Numbered from the stretch's first letter, positions 37,883 to 46,495 are shown. The stretch is 64,000 nucleotides of DNA from Agreia sp. COWG (GCF_904528075.1 NZ_LR882035.1:2666001-2730000); one strand, 5' to 3'. The notes: a model not told the origin generated them from the sequence alone. Numbers and translations: made by a program.

Positions 37883-39328
37883 ATGACCGACACGAACCGC
37901 TACGTGAAGCCCCAGCCGGCTGTCGACCCCGCCCTCGCCGCTTACGCGACGGAGTTCATCGACATCGTCGACGCGCTGCCGAGCTACCGCCCCATGGTCG
38001 GCTGCATCGTTCCCGCCTACAACGAGGCGGACTCGATCGCCGGTGTGCTCGAGTCGCTGCTGGCGCAGACCCGCCTGCCCGATGTCATCCACGTGGTCGT
38101 CAACAACTCCACCGACAAGACCGTCGAGATCGCCAGCGAGTACGCCGGCCCCCACAGCCGCACCGACAACGGCATCACTCAGGAGACCGAGGTCTTCATC
38201 CACGACATCGGCGAGAACCCCGACAAGAAGGTCGGCGCGCTCAACTACGGCTACTCGCTGGTCGAGGGGTGCGACTACCTGCTGGGCGTCGACGGCGACA
38301 CCACGGCCGATGTCACCGCCGTCGAGTCGCTCGAGGCTGAGATCGCGTCCGACACCCGCATCGGCGGCATCTCGGCCATCTACTCCATCGACGAGGAGCC
38401 CATCAAGGGCACGATGGCCAAGTTCCTGATCTCTGGCCAGCGCGCACAGTTCGCTGCCTTCAACATGCAGAATATGCTGCGCGGTCGCAACATGGCCGTT
38501 CTCGGAGGCCAGTTCTCGATCTTCTCCATCAAGGCCCTCCGCGAGGTCATGGCAGACAGCCACCAGGCCACCCCGTGGGTCAAGGACTCCGAGGTCGAGG
38601 ACTCGCTGCTCTCGCTCCAGATCAAGAGCGCCGGCTACCTCACCAAGATCTCGGCCCGCGCCCGCGCGAACGTCGGCGGCATGACCAGCCTTCGCGGCCT
38701 CGACGCCCAGCAGGTCAAGTGGAACTTCGGCGCCATCGAGCTCATGTGGCCCGGACAGCGCGGAGACACCAAGGGCCAGCCGCTGCACCCGAACCTGCGC
38801 CTGCGCTGGCTCGAGAACTTCTCGATGGTCGCCAACATCGTGACCCGCGGCCTGTTCTTTCTGCTCCTCATCGCCTCTCTCTCGATCGGCGCCTTCGTGT
38901 TCAGCCCCATCTGGTTGATCCCCCCGGTCGTCGCAATCGCGCTCAACTGGCGCACCGCGCACTCCATGAAGAACCGCAGCTGGAGGGACACGTTCTTCGC
39001 CATGGCCATGTTCCCCGCCGAGCTCTACATGTGGGTGCGCATCGGGCACTTCGTTCGCGCCTGGTCGAAGTTCGCCAGCAACAAGCAGGTCGACAACTGG
39101 GCCGAGCAGGCCAAGGCCGAGCGAGGCTCGGGCAACGCCTACCTCACCCCCCTCCTCGTCGCGGCCGGCATCGTCGTGGCCATGGTCGTCATCTGGATGC
39201 AGCTGCCCATCGTGGTGCAGTCCACCGTGCTGTGGGTCGGCTGGCCCGTGCTCGGTGTCATCACCGTGCTGCAGACCCTCACCATGTTCGCCAAGCTCGT
39301 CAAGCGTCAGCACGGGTACAAGGTATGA
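37883..39328 (+). CDS. Processive-type family 2 glycosyltransferase
   Basis: This 481-residue membrane enzyme has a GT2 catalytic domain. VGCIVPAYNEADSIAGVLESLL lies near residue 40, the UDP-sugar/metal motif is VDGDT (137-140), the catalytic-base motif is EVED (237-240), and QQVKW (276-280) stands in for the QxxRW of processive synthases. At least four membrane helices follow from about 295. This is the layout of cellulose, hyaluronan and poly-GlcNAc synthases, though no PilZ domain is present. The product is unknown. A GH6 endoglucanase lies 2 kb away. Its stop overlaps the HPt-like gene by ATGA. Confidence 0.88.
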   Translation: MTDTNRYVKPQPAVDPALAAYATEFIDIVDALPSYRPMVGCIVPAYNEADSIAGVLESLLAQTRLPDVIHVVVNNSTDKTVEIASEYAGPHSRTDNGITQETEVFIHDIGENPDKKVGALNYGYSLVEGCDYLLGVDGDTTADVTAVESLEAEIASDTRIGGISAIYSIDEEPIKGTMAKFLISGQRAQFAAFNMQNMLRGRNMAVLGGQFSIFSIKALREVMADSHQATPWVKDSEVEDSLLSLQIKSAGYLTKISARARANVGGMTSLRGLDAQQVKWNFGAIELMWPGQRGDTKGQPLHPNLRLRWLENFSMVANIVTRGLFFLLLIASLSIGAFVFSPIWLIPPVVAIALNWRTAHSMKNRSWRDTFFAMAMFPAELYMWVRIGHFVRAWSKFASNKQVDNWAEQAKAERGSGNAYLTPLLVAAGIVVAMVVIWMQLPIVVQSTVLWVGWPVLGVITVLQTLTMFAKLVKRQHGYKV

Positions 39329-39687
39329 GTCGGCTTCTCGACGAAGACGCCCTGCAGTCCCTTCTCACCGCGGTGGGAAGAGACGAGGGAGCCCTGTCCC
39401 GCTTCGCCCGCGACTTCGTGTCGATGTGGACCACCAGGGTCGAGCGGCTCGAGACAGCCCTTGCCCGGCCAGACGCCGAGGAGGCGCACGTGGTGCTGCT
39501 GAGCATCCGGTCGTCGAGCCGCATGATCGGCGCACAGGTCGTCGAAGCCACGGCGTCGCTGATGCACAGCGCGCTCGACCGCGGCGATCTCGCCGGATGC
39601 GCGATGCACCTCGGTCGGCTGGCGCAGGTCGGCGGCGAGACCACCACAGAGCTCGAGCACCGCTTCGGGCTGGTCTCGCACGTCTGA
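39325..39687 (+). CDS. HPt-like protein lacking the phospho-accepting His
   Basis: This 120-residue protein aligns with histidine-phosphotransfer domains. In the core helix, where HPt proteins read HxLKGSSxxLGA, it reads LSIRSSSRMIGA (59-70), so the His is Leu59. A His at 55 is one helical turn earlier and could conceivably substitute, though it is out of register. Other helices fit (DEDALQSLLTAVGRDEGALSRFARDFVSMW). Coupling to the glycosyltransferase gene suggests a regulatory subunit rather than a phosphorelay step. This assignment rests on pattern alignment only. Confidence 0.65.
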   Translation: MSRLLDEDALQSLLTAVGRDEGALSRFARDFVSMWTTRVERLETALARPDAEEAHVVLLSIRSSSRMIGAQVVEATASLMHSALDRGDLAGCAMHLGRLAQVGGETTTELEHRFGLVSHV

Positions 39688-39773
39688 GGCCGCGCTAGCT
39701 CGGGCGGCGCCTGCACCGGCGGGGCTCGCACGGAGTGCGGCTTACCTGCCGGGCGGCTCAGTGGTCGTGCAGC

Positions 39774-40757
39774 TTATTCGTCTGGAGCCGCGAGCCGGTA
39801 GCCGACTCCGCGCACGGTCTCGAGCCACCGCGGATTGGTGAGGCTGTCTCCGAGCTTCTTGCGCAGGTTTCCCATGTGCACCTCAACGGCGCGCTTGTCG
39901 GCCTCGGTCACGTAGTAGGCCGTCACGTAGCTCTCTCCGCGCAGCAGAAGGGCCAGGTCGGCCTTGGTGCGAACGCGGCGCTTCGACTCGACGACGGCGA
40001 CGAGCAGGTCGAATTCCGTGCGAGTGAGCTCGAGATCGCGATTCTCCATCAGCGCTAGGCGCATCTCACGATTCAGCCGAAGCCCGTTGTGCTCGACCCA
40101 GCCCTCTCCGCTCTCCTCCGACGAGACGTGCACCGGAGTCTCCACGACGTCGGCGACGGCCGACGACGGGGCCTGGGCCTGGACCTGGGCCGCGTGCGCA
40201 CCGACGTGAGCAGGTGCGGCCTCGACGAGGGGTGCCGATGCGACCGCGGCAGGCGCGGGCGACACGACGGCCGGTGCTGGCGGCGCATACACGGGCTGCG
40301 GTTGCGCTGCGGGGGCGGGAGCCGCCACTGGGGCCGGGGCTGGCGCTGGTGCGGGCGGCGTCTCTGGTGCGCCCATTCGGGGCCGACGCAGCATGGCGTC
40401 GATGCGCGCGCGCAGTTCGCGGGGGCGGAACGGCTTCGTGAGATAGTCGTCCGCTCCGGCCTCGAGCCCCTGCAGTGTGTCGATCTCCTCGTCGCGCGCC
40501 GTCAGCATCACGATGTAGGTCTGGCTGAAGGTGCGCAGCCGCTTGGCGACCTCGAACCCGTCCATGCCGGGCATGCTCACGTCGAGGGTCGTGACGATGG
40601 GCTCGTAGGCGCGAACAGCCTGGATGCCGTCGTGCCCGTTGCTCGTGGCGATCACGTCGAAGCCCGCCTGCGTGAGAACGCTCTCAAGCAGGTGCCGGAT
40701 GTCGGCGTCATCTTCGATGATGACGGCCATCCGTCGTTCCTGTGCGTCAAAGCCCAC
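39774..40757 (-). CDS. OmpR-type response regulator with long Ala/Pro linker
   Basis: This protein of up to 327 residues has a receiver domain with the acidic pair in IIEDDADIR, the phospho-accepting Asp in TTLDVSMPGMDG, and the conserved Lys in DDYLTKPFRPRELRARI. A winged-helix DNA-binding domain closes the protein (LTRTEFDLLVAVVESK, then VEVHMGNLRKKLGD and LETVRGVGYRL). The two are joined by about 75 residues rich in Ala, Pro and Val, much longer than usual. An ATG at 40730 with AGGA seven bases before it is as good a start as the GTG given. It may answer the nearby histidine kinase. Confidence 0.9.
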   Translation of the reverse strand: MGFDAQERRMAVIIEDDADIRHLLESVLTQAGFDVIATSNGHDGIQAVRAYEPIVTTLDVSMPGMDGFEVAKRLRTFSQTYIVMLTARDEEIDTLQGLEAGADDYLTKPFRPRELRARIDAMLRRPRMGAPETPPAPAPAPAPVAAPAPAAQPQPVYAPPAPAVVSPAPAAVASAPLVEAAPAHVGAHAAQVQAQAPSSAVADVVETPVHVSSEESGEGWVEHNGLRLNREMRLALMENRDLELTRTEFDLLVAVVESKRRVRTKADLALLLRGESYVTAYYVTEADKRAVEVHMGNLRKKLGDSLTNPRWLETVRGVGYRLAAPDE

Positions 40758-40792
40758 AGCGATCCCCTATCGTGAACGGTCTAACCGCGAGA

Positions 40793-41887
40793 CTACCAGC
40801 CAGCATTCGTCGCGAGTTCTAGGGCGCTCTGCGGCCACCACACGCCGGCTGCCGGACCGCCATTGCACGTACCGTCGCTCTCGCCCGGGGGCTTGACCCA
40901 CAGCTGGGCGTCGAGGTGACCGGCGTTGGTGATCGCAGATGACGTGGCTCCGAGCGCTCTGCCGGACGGGTTGCACCACTCTCCCGTCGAACCCTTGCCG
41001 TTTCGGCCGGTGTCGATCACGTAGTGCGAGTTGCCGGTGAGCTTCGAGAGCTTCTCGCCGTAGGCGCGCTCCTTGACGGTGGAGTTGTAGTTCGACACGT
41101 TCGAGACGAAGCCGCGAGCCTTTGCGATGCCGGCGCGGTTCAGAAGGTCGGCCATCTGGTTCGCAGGAAGCCAGGTGGAGTGGCCCCCGTCGAGATAGAC
41201 GACGGCCTTGGTCGACGCGAAGGTGTCGACGGCACCCTTGACCTCGGCGATGCGCTCGTCGGCGTTGCCGCACTGGCCAGAGAGGGCCAGCGCATCCGGT
41301 TCGAGGATGACGACGGCCTGGCGGGCCGTGACCGCGCTCGCGATCTGGGCGACCCACAGCGGGTAGTCGGCGGCGGTGAGCCCGCCGACAGAGAAGTTGC
41401 CGCAGTCTCTGTTCGGCACGCCGTAGACGACGAAGACGGGCATGGAGCCTTTGGACTGGGCGTCGTCGAGGATCGACGTGACCGTCGCGGCGATCGAGGC
41501 GGTCGGGTACTTCTCGGGAGTCAACCAGATGGCAGTCGGTTGCGCGGCCAGCTTCTCGAGCTTCGCGGTCGTGCTCGACGGGCTCGCGGTGCTGGTGGCA
41601 CCCGCCGTCGAGCCGGGGTCTGCCGCGGCGGACTCGGCCGCTGCCGTGGCGGCGAGCGAGGTGGGGTCGACATAGAAGGAGACACCGGCCAGCGGGTTGT
41701 CGCTGACCTCTTCGGGCTGGGCGGCAGCCTGCTCGCCCGACGAGTCTGAAGAGAACGCATCGGCGGCGGCGGTCGTGGCCGCTGGACTCGTGACGATGCC
41801 GGTGAAGACGACGCCGAGCGCGATGATGGGCAGCGTGAGGGCGACAATCGCCACGATAACCCCGACCCTCGAGCCCCTGTTCGTCAT
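40793..41887 (-). CDS. Glycoside hydrolase family 6 endoglucanase
   Basis: This 364-residue protein has an N-terminal signal or anchor helix (VGVIVAIVALTLPIIALGVVF), a low-complexity Ala/Ser/Thr region, and a GH6 domain. Catalytic motifs are complete: VVYGVPNRDCGN, VILEPDALALSGQCGN with the acid Asp, LDGGHSTWLP, VIDTGRNGKGS, EWCNPSGRALG, and LWVKPPGESDGTC. GH6 enzymes cut beta-1,4-glucan. No cellulose-binding module is present, which fits a role in trimming a self-made polymer rather than feeding on cellulose. It overlaps the upstream TrmH gene by ATGA. Confidence 0.92.
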   Translation of the reverse strand: MTNRGSRVGVIVAIVALTLPIIALGVVFTGIVTSPAATTAAADAFSSDSSGEQAAAQPEEVSDNPLAGVSFYVDPTSLAATAAAESAAADPGSTAGATSTASPSSTTAKLEKLAAQPTAIWLTPEKYPTASIAATVTSILDDAQSKGSMPVFVVYGVPNRDCGNFSVGGLTAADYPLWVAQIASAVTARQAVVILEPDALALSGQCGNADERIAEVKGAVDTFASTKAVVYLDGGHSTWLPANQMADLLNRAGIAKARGFVSNVSNYNSTVKERAYGEKLSKLTGNSHYVIDTGRNGKGSTGEWCNPSGRALGATSSAITNAGHLDAQLWVKPPGESDGTCNGGPAAGVWWPQSALELATNAGW

Positions 41888-42561
41888 TGTGCGAGCCTAT
41901 CGGGCGATGGCGGAGCGAACGAGACATGCTGCAGGATCCAGGCGTGCATTGCGACCGCCGCCGCGGCAGATGCGTTGATGGAGCGCGTCGACCCGAACTG
42001 GCTGATCTCGACGACGGCATCGGCGGCATCCAAGGCCTCGGGCGACAACCCCGGCCCCTCTTGGCCGAAAAGCAGCACGCAGGCCCTCGGCAGGCCGAAT
42101 GTCTCGATGATCACGCTGCCCGGCACGTTGTCGATCGCGATGACCGGCAGGTGCGCATCCGCCGCCCAGGCCACGAAGGTCTCGACGTCGGGATGGTGCA
42201 GCACGTGCTGGTACCTGTCGGTCACCATGGCGCCGCGCTTGTTCCACCGGCGACGTCCGATGATGTGCACCGTGTCGGCGCCGAAGGCATTCGCACTGCG
42301 CACGATCGAGCCGATGTTCAAATCGTGCTGCCAGTTCTCGATGGCCACGTGAAAGGGGTGCCGGGTGAGATCGAGGTCGGCGACGATCGCGTCCATGCGC
42401 CAGTACCGATAGCGGTCGATCACGTTTCTGGAGTCGCCGTGCTCGAGCAGTTCCTCGTCGTAGAACTGCTCGATCGGCCGCTCGCCCCGCCACGGTCCGA
42501 CCCCGTTGGTGGTGAGCTCGACCGACGGGTTCGGGGCGTCGGGCGCGGGGTGATCGGGCAT
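41884..42561 (-). CDS. TrmH family RNA 2'-O-methyltransferase
   Basis: This 225-residue SpoU-type enzyme methylates a ribose 2'-hydroxyl in RNA, probably tRNA, from SAM. The three motifs are present: NIGSIVRSANAFGA, VLLFGQEGPGLSPEALD, and ISQFGSTRSINASAAAAVAMHAW, which together form the knot. There is no added RNA-binding domain. It precedes and overlaps the GH6 gene by four bases, an odd pairing that may only reflect shared transcription. Confidence 0.92.
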   Translation of the reverse strand: MPDHPAPDAPNPSVELTTNGVGPWRGERPIEQFYDEELLEHGDSRNVIDRYRYWRMDAIVADLDLTRHPFHVAIENWQHDLNIGSIVRSANAFGADTVHIIGRRRWNKRGAMVTDRYQHVLHHPDVETFVAWAADAHLPVIAIDNVPGSVIIETFGLPRACVLLFGQEGPGLSPEALDAADAVVEISQFGSTRSINASAAAAVAMHAWILQHVSFAPPSPDRLAQ

Positions 42562-42593
42562 TGGTTCAGGCTACCCGGTGCGGTTCGGGGTTT

Positions 42594-42617
42594 AATTTTT
42601 AGGCGTGCCTAAAAATT
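42594..42617. promoter_or_regulatory. MntR-type operator before mntH
   Basis: The arms AATTTTTAGGC and GCCTAAAAATT are exact complements separated by GT, a perfect 24-base palindrome. It ends 15 bases before the mntH start, and a possible -10 box TACAGT lies between. The TTAGGC/GCCTAA core is typical of DtxR-superfamily sites. Because the second gene of this operon encodes a DtxR/MntR protein, it is the likely repressor binding here. Confidence 0.85.
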
Positions 42618-42620
42618 CGC

Positions 42621-42626
42621 TACAGT
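42621..42626 (+). promoter_or_regulatory. Possible -10 box giving a leaderless mntH transcript
   Basis: TACAGT lies six bases before the mntH ATG, with no ribosome-binding sequence between. The spacing predicts transcription starting at or next to the A of ATG, as in many actinobacterial leaderless mRNAs. The -35 region would then fall inside the palindromic operator. Confidence 0.5.
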
Positions 42627-42632
42627 GACGTC

Positions 42633-43910
42633 ATGCTCGATTCGTCGCGACCCGCAGTCACTGCACGACCGGATGCCCCGGCGCGCGGAAGCGTGCCCGT
42701 CGGGGCTCGTCTCGTGTGGCTGCTCGGACCGGCACTCGTGGCCGGGGTGGCCTACCTCGACCCGGGCAACGTGGCGAGCAACATGACGGCCGGCGCGACG
42801 TTCGGTTTCCTCCTGGTGTGGGTCGTCGTGCTCGGCAACACGATGGCGTGGCTCATCCAGTACCTGTCAGCAAAGCTCGGCATCGTGACGGGAAAGAGCC
42901 TCCCCGAGCTGCTCGGCGAGCACATCCGTGCCGCGTGGGCCCGACGGCTGTTCTGGCTGCAGGCGGAGCTCGTGGCCATGGCCACGGACCTGGCCGAGAT
43001 CATCGGGGGCGCGATCGCCCTGAACCTGCTGTTCGACCTGCCGCTGCTTCTCGGCGGGTTCGTCACCGGATCGGTCTCCATGCTCGTGCTACTCCTGCAG
43101 GGCTCCGGCCGGCAGAAGAGCTTCGAGCGCGTGATCATCTCGATGCTCGTGATCATCTCGCTCGGCTTCGCAGCCGGCGTGGTCATCGATCCCCCCTCCG
43201 CCGCCTCCGTCGCCGGCGGTCTCGTGCCACGTTTCGAGGGCCCGTCCTCCGTCCTGCTCGCGGCATCCATTCTCGGCGCGACGATCATGCCGCACGCCAT
43301 CTACGCCCACTCGGCCCTGACGCGCGACAGATTCAGCGTGCGCAGCGAGGGCCAGACCTCCCGCCGCCTGCTCTGGGCCACCCGGTGGGACGTCACGATC
43401 GCCCTGGCCATTGCGGGCACGGTGAACCTGGCCATCCTGCTGCTGGCCGCCACGTCACTGCAGGGCGTGGCAGGGACGGACACGCTCGAGGGTGCGCACG
43501 CGGCGATCGGCCAGGCGCTGGGCGGGGTCGTCGCGACGCTCTTCGCGATCGGCCTTCTGGCATCCGGTCTCGCCTCGACGTCGGTCGGCGCCTACGCGGG
43601 GGCCGAGATCATGCACGGCCTGCTGCGGATGCGGGTTCCCCTGGTGTGGCGGCGCATCGTCACCCTCGTCCCTGCCCTCATCATTTTGGGCGTCGGCGTC
43701 GATCCCACCTGGGCTCTCATCATGAGCCAGGTCGTGCTGTCGTTCGGCATCCCGTTCGCGCTTGTTCCGCTCGTCTGGTTCAGCTCTCGCACCACGTTGC
43801 TCGGCGAGTTCCGCAATCGCTGGTACACCACGGTCGCGGGAGTCATCGCCTCCGTTCTGCTCGTCACGCTCAATGTGGCGCTCCTGGTCCTCATCTTCGC
43901 GGGCGCGTAG
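42633..43910 (+). CDS. mntH: Nramp family manganese transporter MntH
   Basis: This 425-residue proton-coupled divalent metal importer has about eleven membrane helices. The metal-binding motifs are intact: DPGN in GVAYLDPGNVASNMTAG (helix 1) and MPH in GATIMPHAIYAHSAL (helix 6). Mn2+ is the likely main substrate, and iron may also be carried. It lies behind a perfect palindromic operator and 22 bases before the mntR gene. The TACAGT near the ATG suggests a leaderless mRNA. Confidence 0.95.
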   Translation: MLDSSRPAVTARPDAPARGSVPVGARLVWLLGPALVAGVAYLDPGNVASNMTAGATFGFLLVWVVVLGNTMAWLIQYLSAKLGIVTGKSLPELLGEHIRAAWARRLFWLQAELVAMATDLAEIIGGAIALNLLFDLPLLLGGFVTGSVSMLVLLLQGSGRQKSFERVIISMLVIISLGFAAGVVIDPPSAASVAGGLVPRFEGPSSVLLAASILGATIMPHAIYAHSALTRDRFSVRSEGQTSRRLLWATRWDVTIALAIAGTVNLAILLLAATSLQGVAGTDTLEGAHAAIGQALGGVVATLFAIGLLASGLASTSVGAYAGAEIMHGLLRMRVPLVWRRIVTLVPALIILGVGVDPTWALIMSQVVLSFGIPFALVPLVWFSSRTTLLGEFRNRWYTTVAGVIASVLLVTLNVALLVLIFAGA

Positions 43911-43932
43911 CTCGGCCTAGGCTGGAGCAACC

Positions 43933-44637
43933 ATGAGGATCTCCGACCCGGCCCGCCGCACACAGCCCAACGCGGACTCCGCGGCCGAGGACTACCTGAA
44001 GACCATCTACCACCACACCGAGTGGCAATCCAACCCGGTGACGCCGTCTGTTCTCGCGGCCACCATCGGAGTCGCGCCGTCGTCGGTCACCGAGATGGCG
44101 AAGAAGCTCGCCGTTCTGGGACTGGTGAACTACGAGCCCTACAAGCCGCTCACCCTCACGGATGAGGGTGTTCGCCGGGCGCGGGGCGTCATCAGGCGGC
44201 ATCGGCTGATCGAGACGTGGCTCGTGAGCGAGATGGGCTACGACTGGCATGAGGTGCACGACGAGGCCGAGGTCTTGGAGCACTCCATCTCGGAGCGGCT
44301 GCTCGATGCCATCGATGCCAGGCTGGGCTTTCCCACCGAGGACCCCCACGGCGACCCCATCCCCTCGGCAGATGGAACCGTGCGCGACTATTCCGCGCAC
44401 CTGCTCTCGGCCGCCGTCGCGGGCTCGTCGTACATCGTCGTGCGCATCAGCGACCGCGACCCGGCGCTTCTCGAGATGCTGGCCGCGGCCGGCATCCGGC
44501 CCGGCACAGAGGTGCGCCTCTCTGCACCGGATGCCGCGGGTGCCGCCCTGCGCATGGTCGCGGCGCGCAAGGGCGGCAGCGCCGTCGACGTGAGCGATTC
44601 CAGCGCCTCGTCGATCTGGGTGTCGACCCTGGCCTGA
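43933..44637 (+). CDS. mntR: DtxR/MntR family metal-dependent repressor
   Basis: This 234-residue regulator has the DtxR layout: an N-terminal winged helix (SAAEDYLKTIYHH, then SVLAATIGVAPSSVTEMAKKLAVLGLVNYEPYKPLTLTDEG), a dimerisation and metal domain (HRLIETWLVSEMGYDWHEVHDEAEVLEHSISERLLDAI), and a C-terminal SH3/FeoA-like domain (ALLEMLAAAGIRPGTEVRL). GGAG precedes the ATG. Cotranscription with mntH and the palindrome upstream point to Mn2+-dependent repression of its own operon. Confidence 0.92.
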   Translation: MRISDPARRTQPNADSAAEDYLKTIYHHTEWQSNPVTPSVLAATIGVAPSSVTEMAKKLAVLGLVNYEPYKPLTLTDEGVRRARGVIRRHRLIETWLVSEMGYDWHEVHDEAEVLEHSISERLLDAIDARLGFPTEDPHGDPIPSADGTVRDYSAHLLSAAVAGSSYIVVRISDRDPALLEMLAAAGIRPGTEVRLSAPDAAGAALRMVAARKGGSAVDVSDSSASSIWVSTLA

Positions 44638-44734
44638 ACGACGGGCGACGTCGACCTGACCGCCGTCTGACATTCCTTCTGGCTGACTCTTGCCGCCGCT
44701 AGGCTGGCCGCGCAGGCGATGAAAGGACACTCCC

Positions 44735-45535
44735 GTGGCTCGACGCGATGAGATCGAATGCTGGCTGACCGATATGGACGGCGTTCTCGTGCATGAGAAC
44801 CGGGCCCTCCCCGGGGCGGCGGAGCTGCTTCAGCAGTGGCGCGACGAGGGCAAGCCCTACCTCGTGCTCACCAACAACTCCATCTACACGCCGCGCGACC
44901 TGTCCGCGCGACTGCGGGCATCCGGTCTCGTGGTGCCGGAAGAGTCGATCTGGACCTCGGCGCTGGCCACCGCGGCCTTTCTGAAGCAGCAGATGCCGGG
45001 CGGCAGCGCGTTCGTGATCGGCGAGGCCGGAATCACGACCGCTCTGCACGAGGCGGGCTTCATCATGACCGACACGAACCCCGACTACGTGGTGGTCGGC
45101 GAGACGCGCAACTACTCGTTCGAGGCCATCACCCGCGCCATCCGGCTCATCTCGGCCGGCGCCCGATTCATCGTCACGAACCCGGATGCCACGGGGCCGA
45201 GCGCCGAGGGCCCCATGCCGGCCACCGGGGCCGTCGCCGCGCTCATCACCAAGGCCACCGGCATGGAGCCCTACGTGGTGGGCAAGCCCAACCCCATGAT
45301 GTTCCGTTCGGCGCTCAACCGGATCGGCGCGCACTCCGAGAACACGGGCATGATCGGAGACCGCATGGACACCGACGTGGTCGCCGGCATCGAGGCCGGG
45401 CTGCACACCATCCTGGTACTCACGGGCATCAGCGACCAGGCAGAGATCGAGCGCTATCCGTTCCGCCCCGACGAGGTGCTGCAGGGTGTGCACGAGCTGC
45501 TGCGCACCGAGCCCTTCGTCTCAGACGAGATCTAG
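44735..45535 (+). CDS. HAD-IIA family phosphatase
   Basis: This 266-residue NagD-like hydrolase starts at GTG with GAAAGGAC upstream. Motif I is LTDMDGVLVHE with the nucleophile Asp, motif II is LVLTNNS, motif III is GKPNPMMF, and motif IV is MIGDRMDTDVVAGIEAG. The cap sits between motifs II and III, as in class IIA. It probably dephosphorylates a small sugar or nucleotide phosphate. It is a single gene, convergent with the DUF1206 gene. Confidence 0.9.
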   Translation: MARRDEIECWLTDMDGVLVHENRALPGAAELLQQWRDEGKPYLVLTNNSIYTPRDLSARLRASGLVVPEESIWTSALATAAFLKQQMPGGSAFVIGEAGITTALHEAGFIMTDTNPDYVVVGETRNYSFEAITRAIRLISAGARFIVTNPDATGPSAEGPMPATGAVAALITKATGMEPYVVGKPNPMMFRSALNRIGAHSENTGMIGDRMDTDVVAGIEAGLHTILVLTGISDQAEIERYPFRPDEVLQGVHELLRTEPFVSDEI

Positions 45536-45574
45536 CTCGCCTTCGGTCTCGGCCCCCAGTGTGCGCCGTTGCGG

Positions 45575-46384
45575 CTACAGCTTGGCCCAGCGGGCCCGGG
45601 CCGCGCAGAAGAGGCCGTAGGCGATGAGGCCAGCCCCGACGATCACGAGGATGACCTGGCCGAAGGGCAGCTGCACCAGAGCCTTGAGTGCGCCGTCCAT
45701 GCCGGATGCCTTCTCGGGATCGGCGGTGACCGCAGCCACCACGAAGAGAACGCCCACGACGAACAGTGCGACACCCTTCGCCACATAACCGGTGATGCCG
45801 AGCCCGCGCACGAAGGCGCCCAGCGAACCGGCGGGAATGACGAGCAGCTTCTCGAACTTCGTGAGCACGCCCTGCACGGCGAAGGCCACGCCGAGCCCGG
45901 CCACGACGAGCCCCACGACCACCAACAGGATGACGCCGCCCGGGTGCGCCAGCAGCGTTGCGCTGAGCCCCTGGCTCGAATCCGCCGAGTCGCTCGATCC
46001 CCCGAGGGCGAAGGTCAGGGCCGTCGCTCCCACCGCGCCGTAGGCGACCCCCTTGCCGAGTTCTTTTGCGCGCTTCGCCCAGCGCTTCTTCTCATCGGCG
46101 TCGTCCTGCAGAAAGACCTGCACGATCTGCCACAGCAGAAGTGCGAACATTCCGATGGCGACGACCCAGATGACGACGATGCCGCCGGGTTGAGAGGAGA
46201 GCTGCTTGAGGGCGCCCGACTGGTCGGCCGAGTCGCCTGACCCCGCGCCCACCACGAGCCCGATGGCGATGCCGCCGATGAGCACGTGCAGTAGACCGAG
46301 AACGGCGAAGCCGGTGCGGGCGAGGATCTCGAGGGCGTGACTGTTCTTCGCGGTGCGTGCCGCACCGGTGGCCGTGTTCGTCAT
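45575..46384 (-). CDS. DUF1206 domain-containing membrane protein
   Basis: This 269-residue protein starts at the ATG giving MTNTATGAARTAKNSHALEIL. It has three repeats of a two-helix DUF1206 unit, seen as ARTGFAVLGLLHVLIGGIAIGLV, AKELGKGVAYGAVGATALTFAL and RGLGITGYVAKGVALFVVGVLFV. Function is unknown. An upstream ATG would add 16 residues with no support. It is typical of actinobacterial genomes. Confidence 0.88.
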   Translation of the reverse strand: MTNTATGAARTAKNSHALEILARTGFAVLGLLHVLIGGIAIGLVVGAGSGDSADQSGALKQLSSQPGGIVVIWVVAIGMFALLLWQIVQVFLQDDADEKKRWAKRAKELGKGVAYGAVGATALTFALGGSSDSADSSQGLSATLLAHPGGVILLVVVGLVVAGLGVAFAVQGVLTKFEKLLVIPAGSLGAFVRGLGITGYVAKGVALFVVGVLFVVAAVTADPEKASGMDGALKALVQLPFGQVILVIVGAGLIAYGLFCAARARWAKL

Positions 46385-46463
46385 CTGTCCACCGTATCGA
46401 GGTCGAGACAGTCGTCGGACGGGGCTGGACATCGCGCCGGCCCATCAGGACTCCGCGCAACGA

Positions 46464-46495
46464 CGAAGGGCCGAGACAGCTGTCTCGGCCCTTCG
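46464..46495. terminator. 32-bp perfect palindrome, likely terminator
   Basis: CGAAGGGCCGAGACAG is followed directly by its complement CTGTCTCGGCCCTTCG. It lies after the stop of the LANTG surface-protein gene and before the DUF1206 gene, both on the minus strand. It can form a stem of about 14 pairs with a tight loop. No T-run follows. A terminator for the surface-protein gene is the simplest reading. Confidence 0.65.

Noticed and set aside
42594..42617. Iron box controlled by an IdeR-type regulator
   Set aside because: The site could bind any DtxR relative, but the adjacent mntH and MntR-type gene make manganese control the better reading.
46464..46495. Phage or plasmid attachment site at the 32-bp palindrome
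   Set aside because: It lies just after a stop codon in a dense gene region, with no recombinase gene or direct repeat, so a terminator is simpler.
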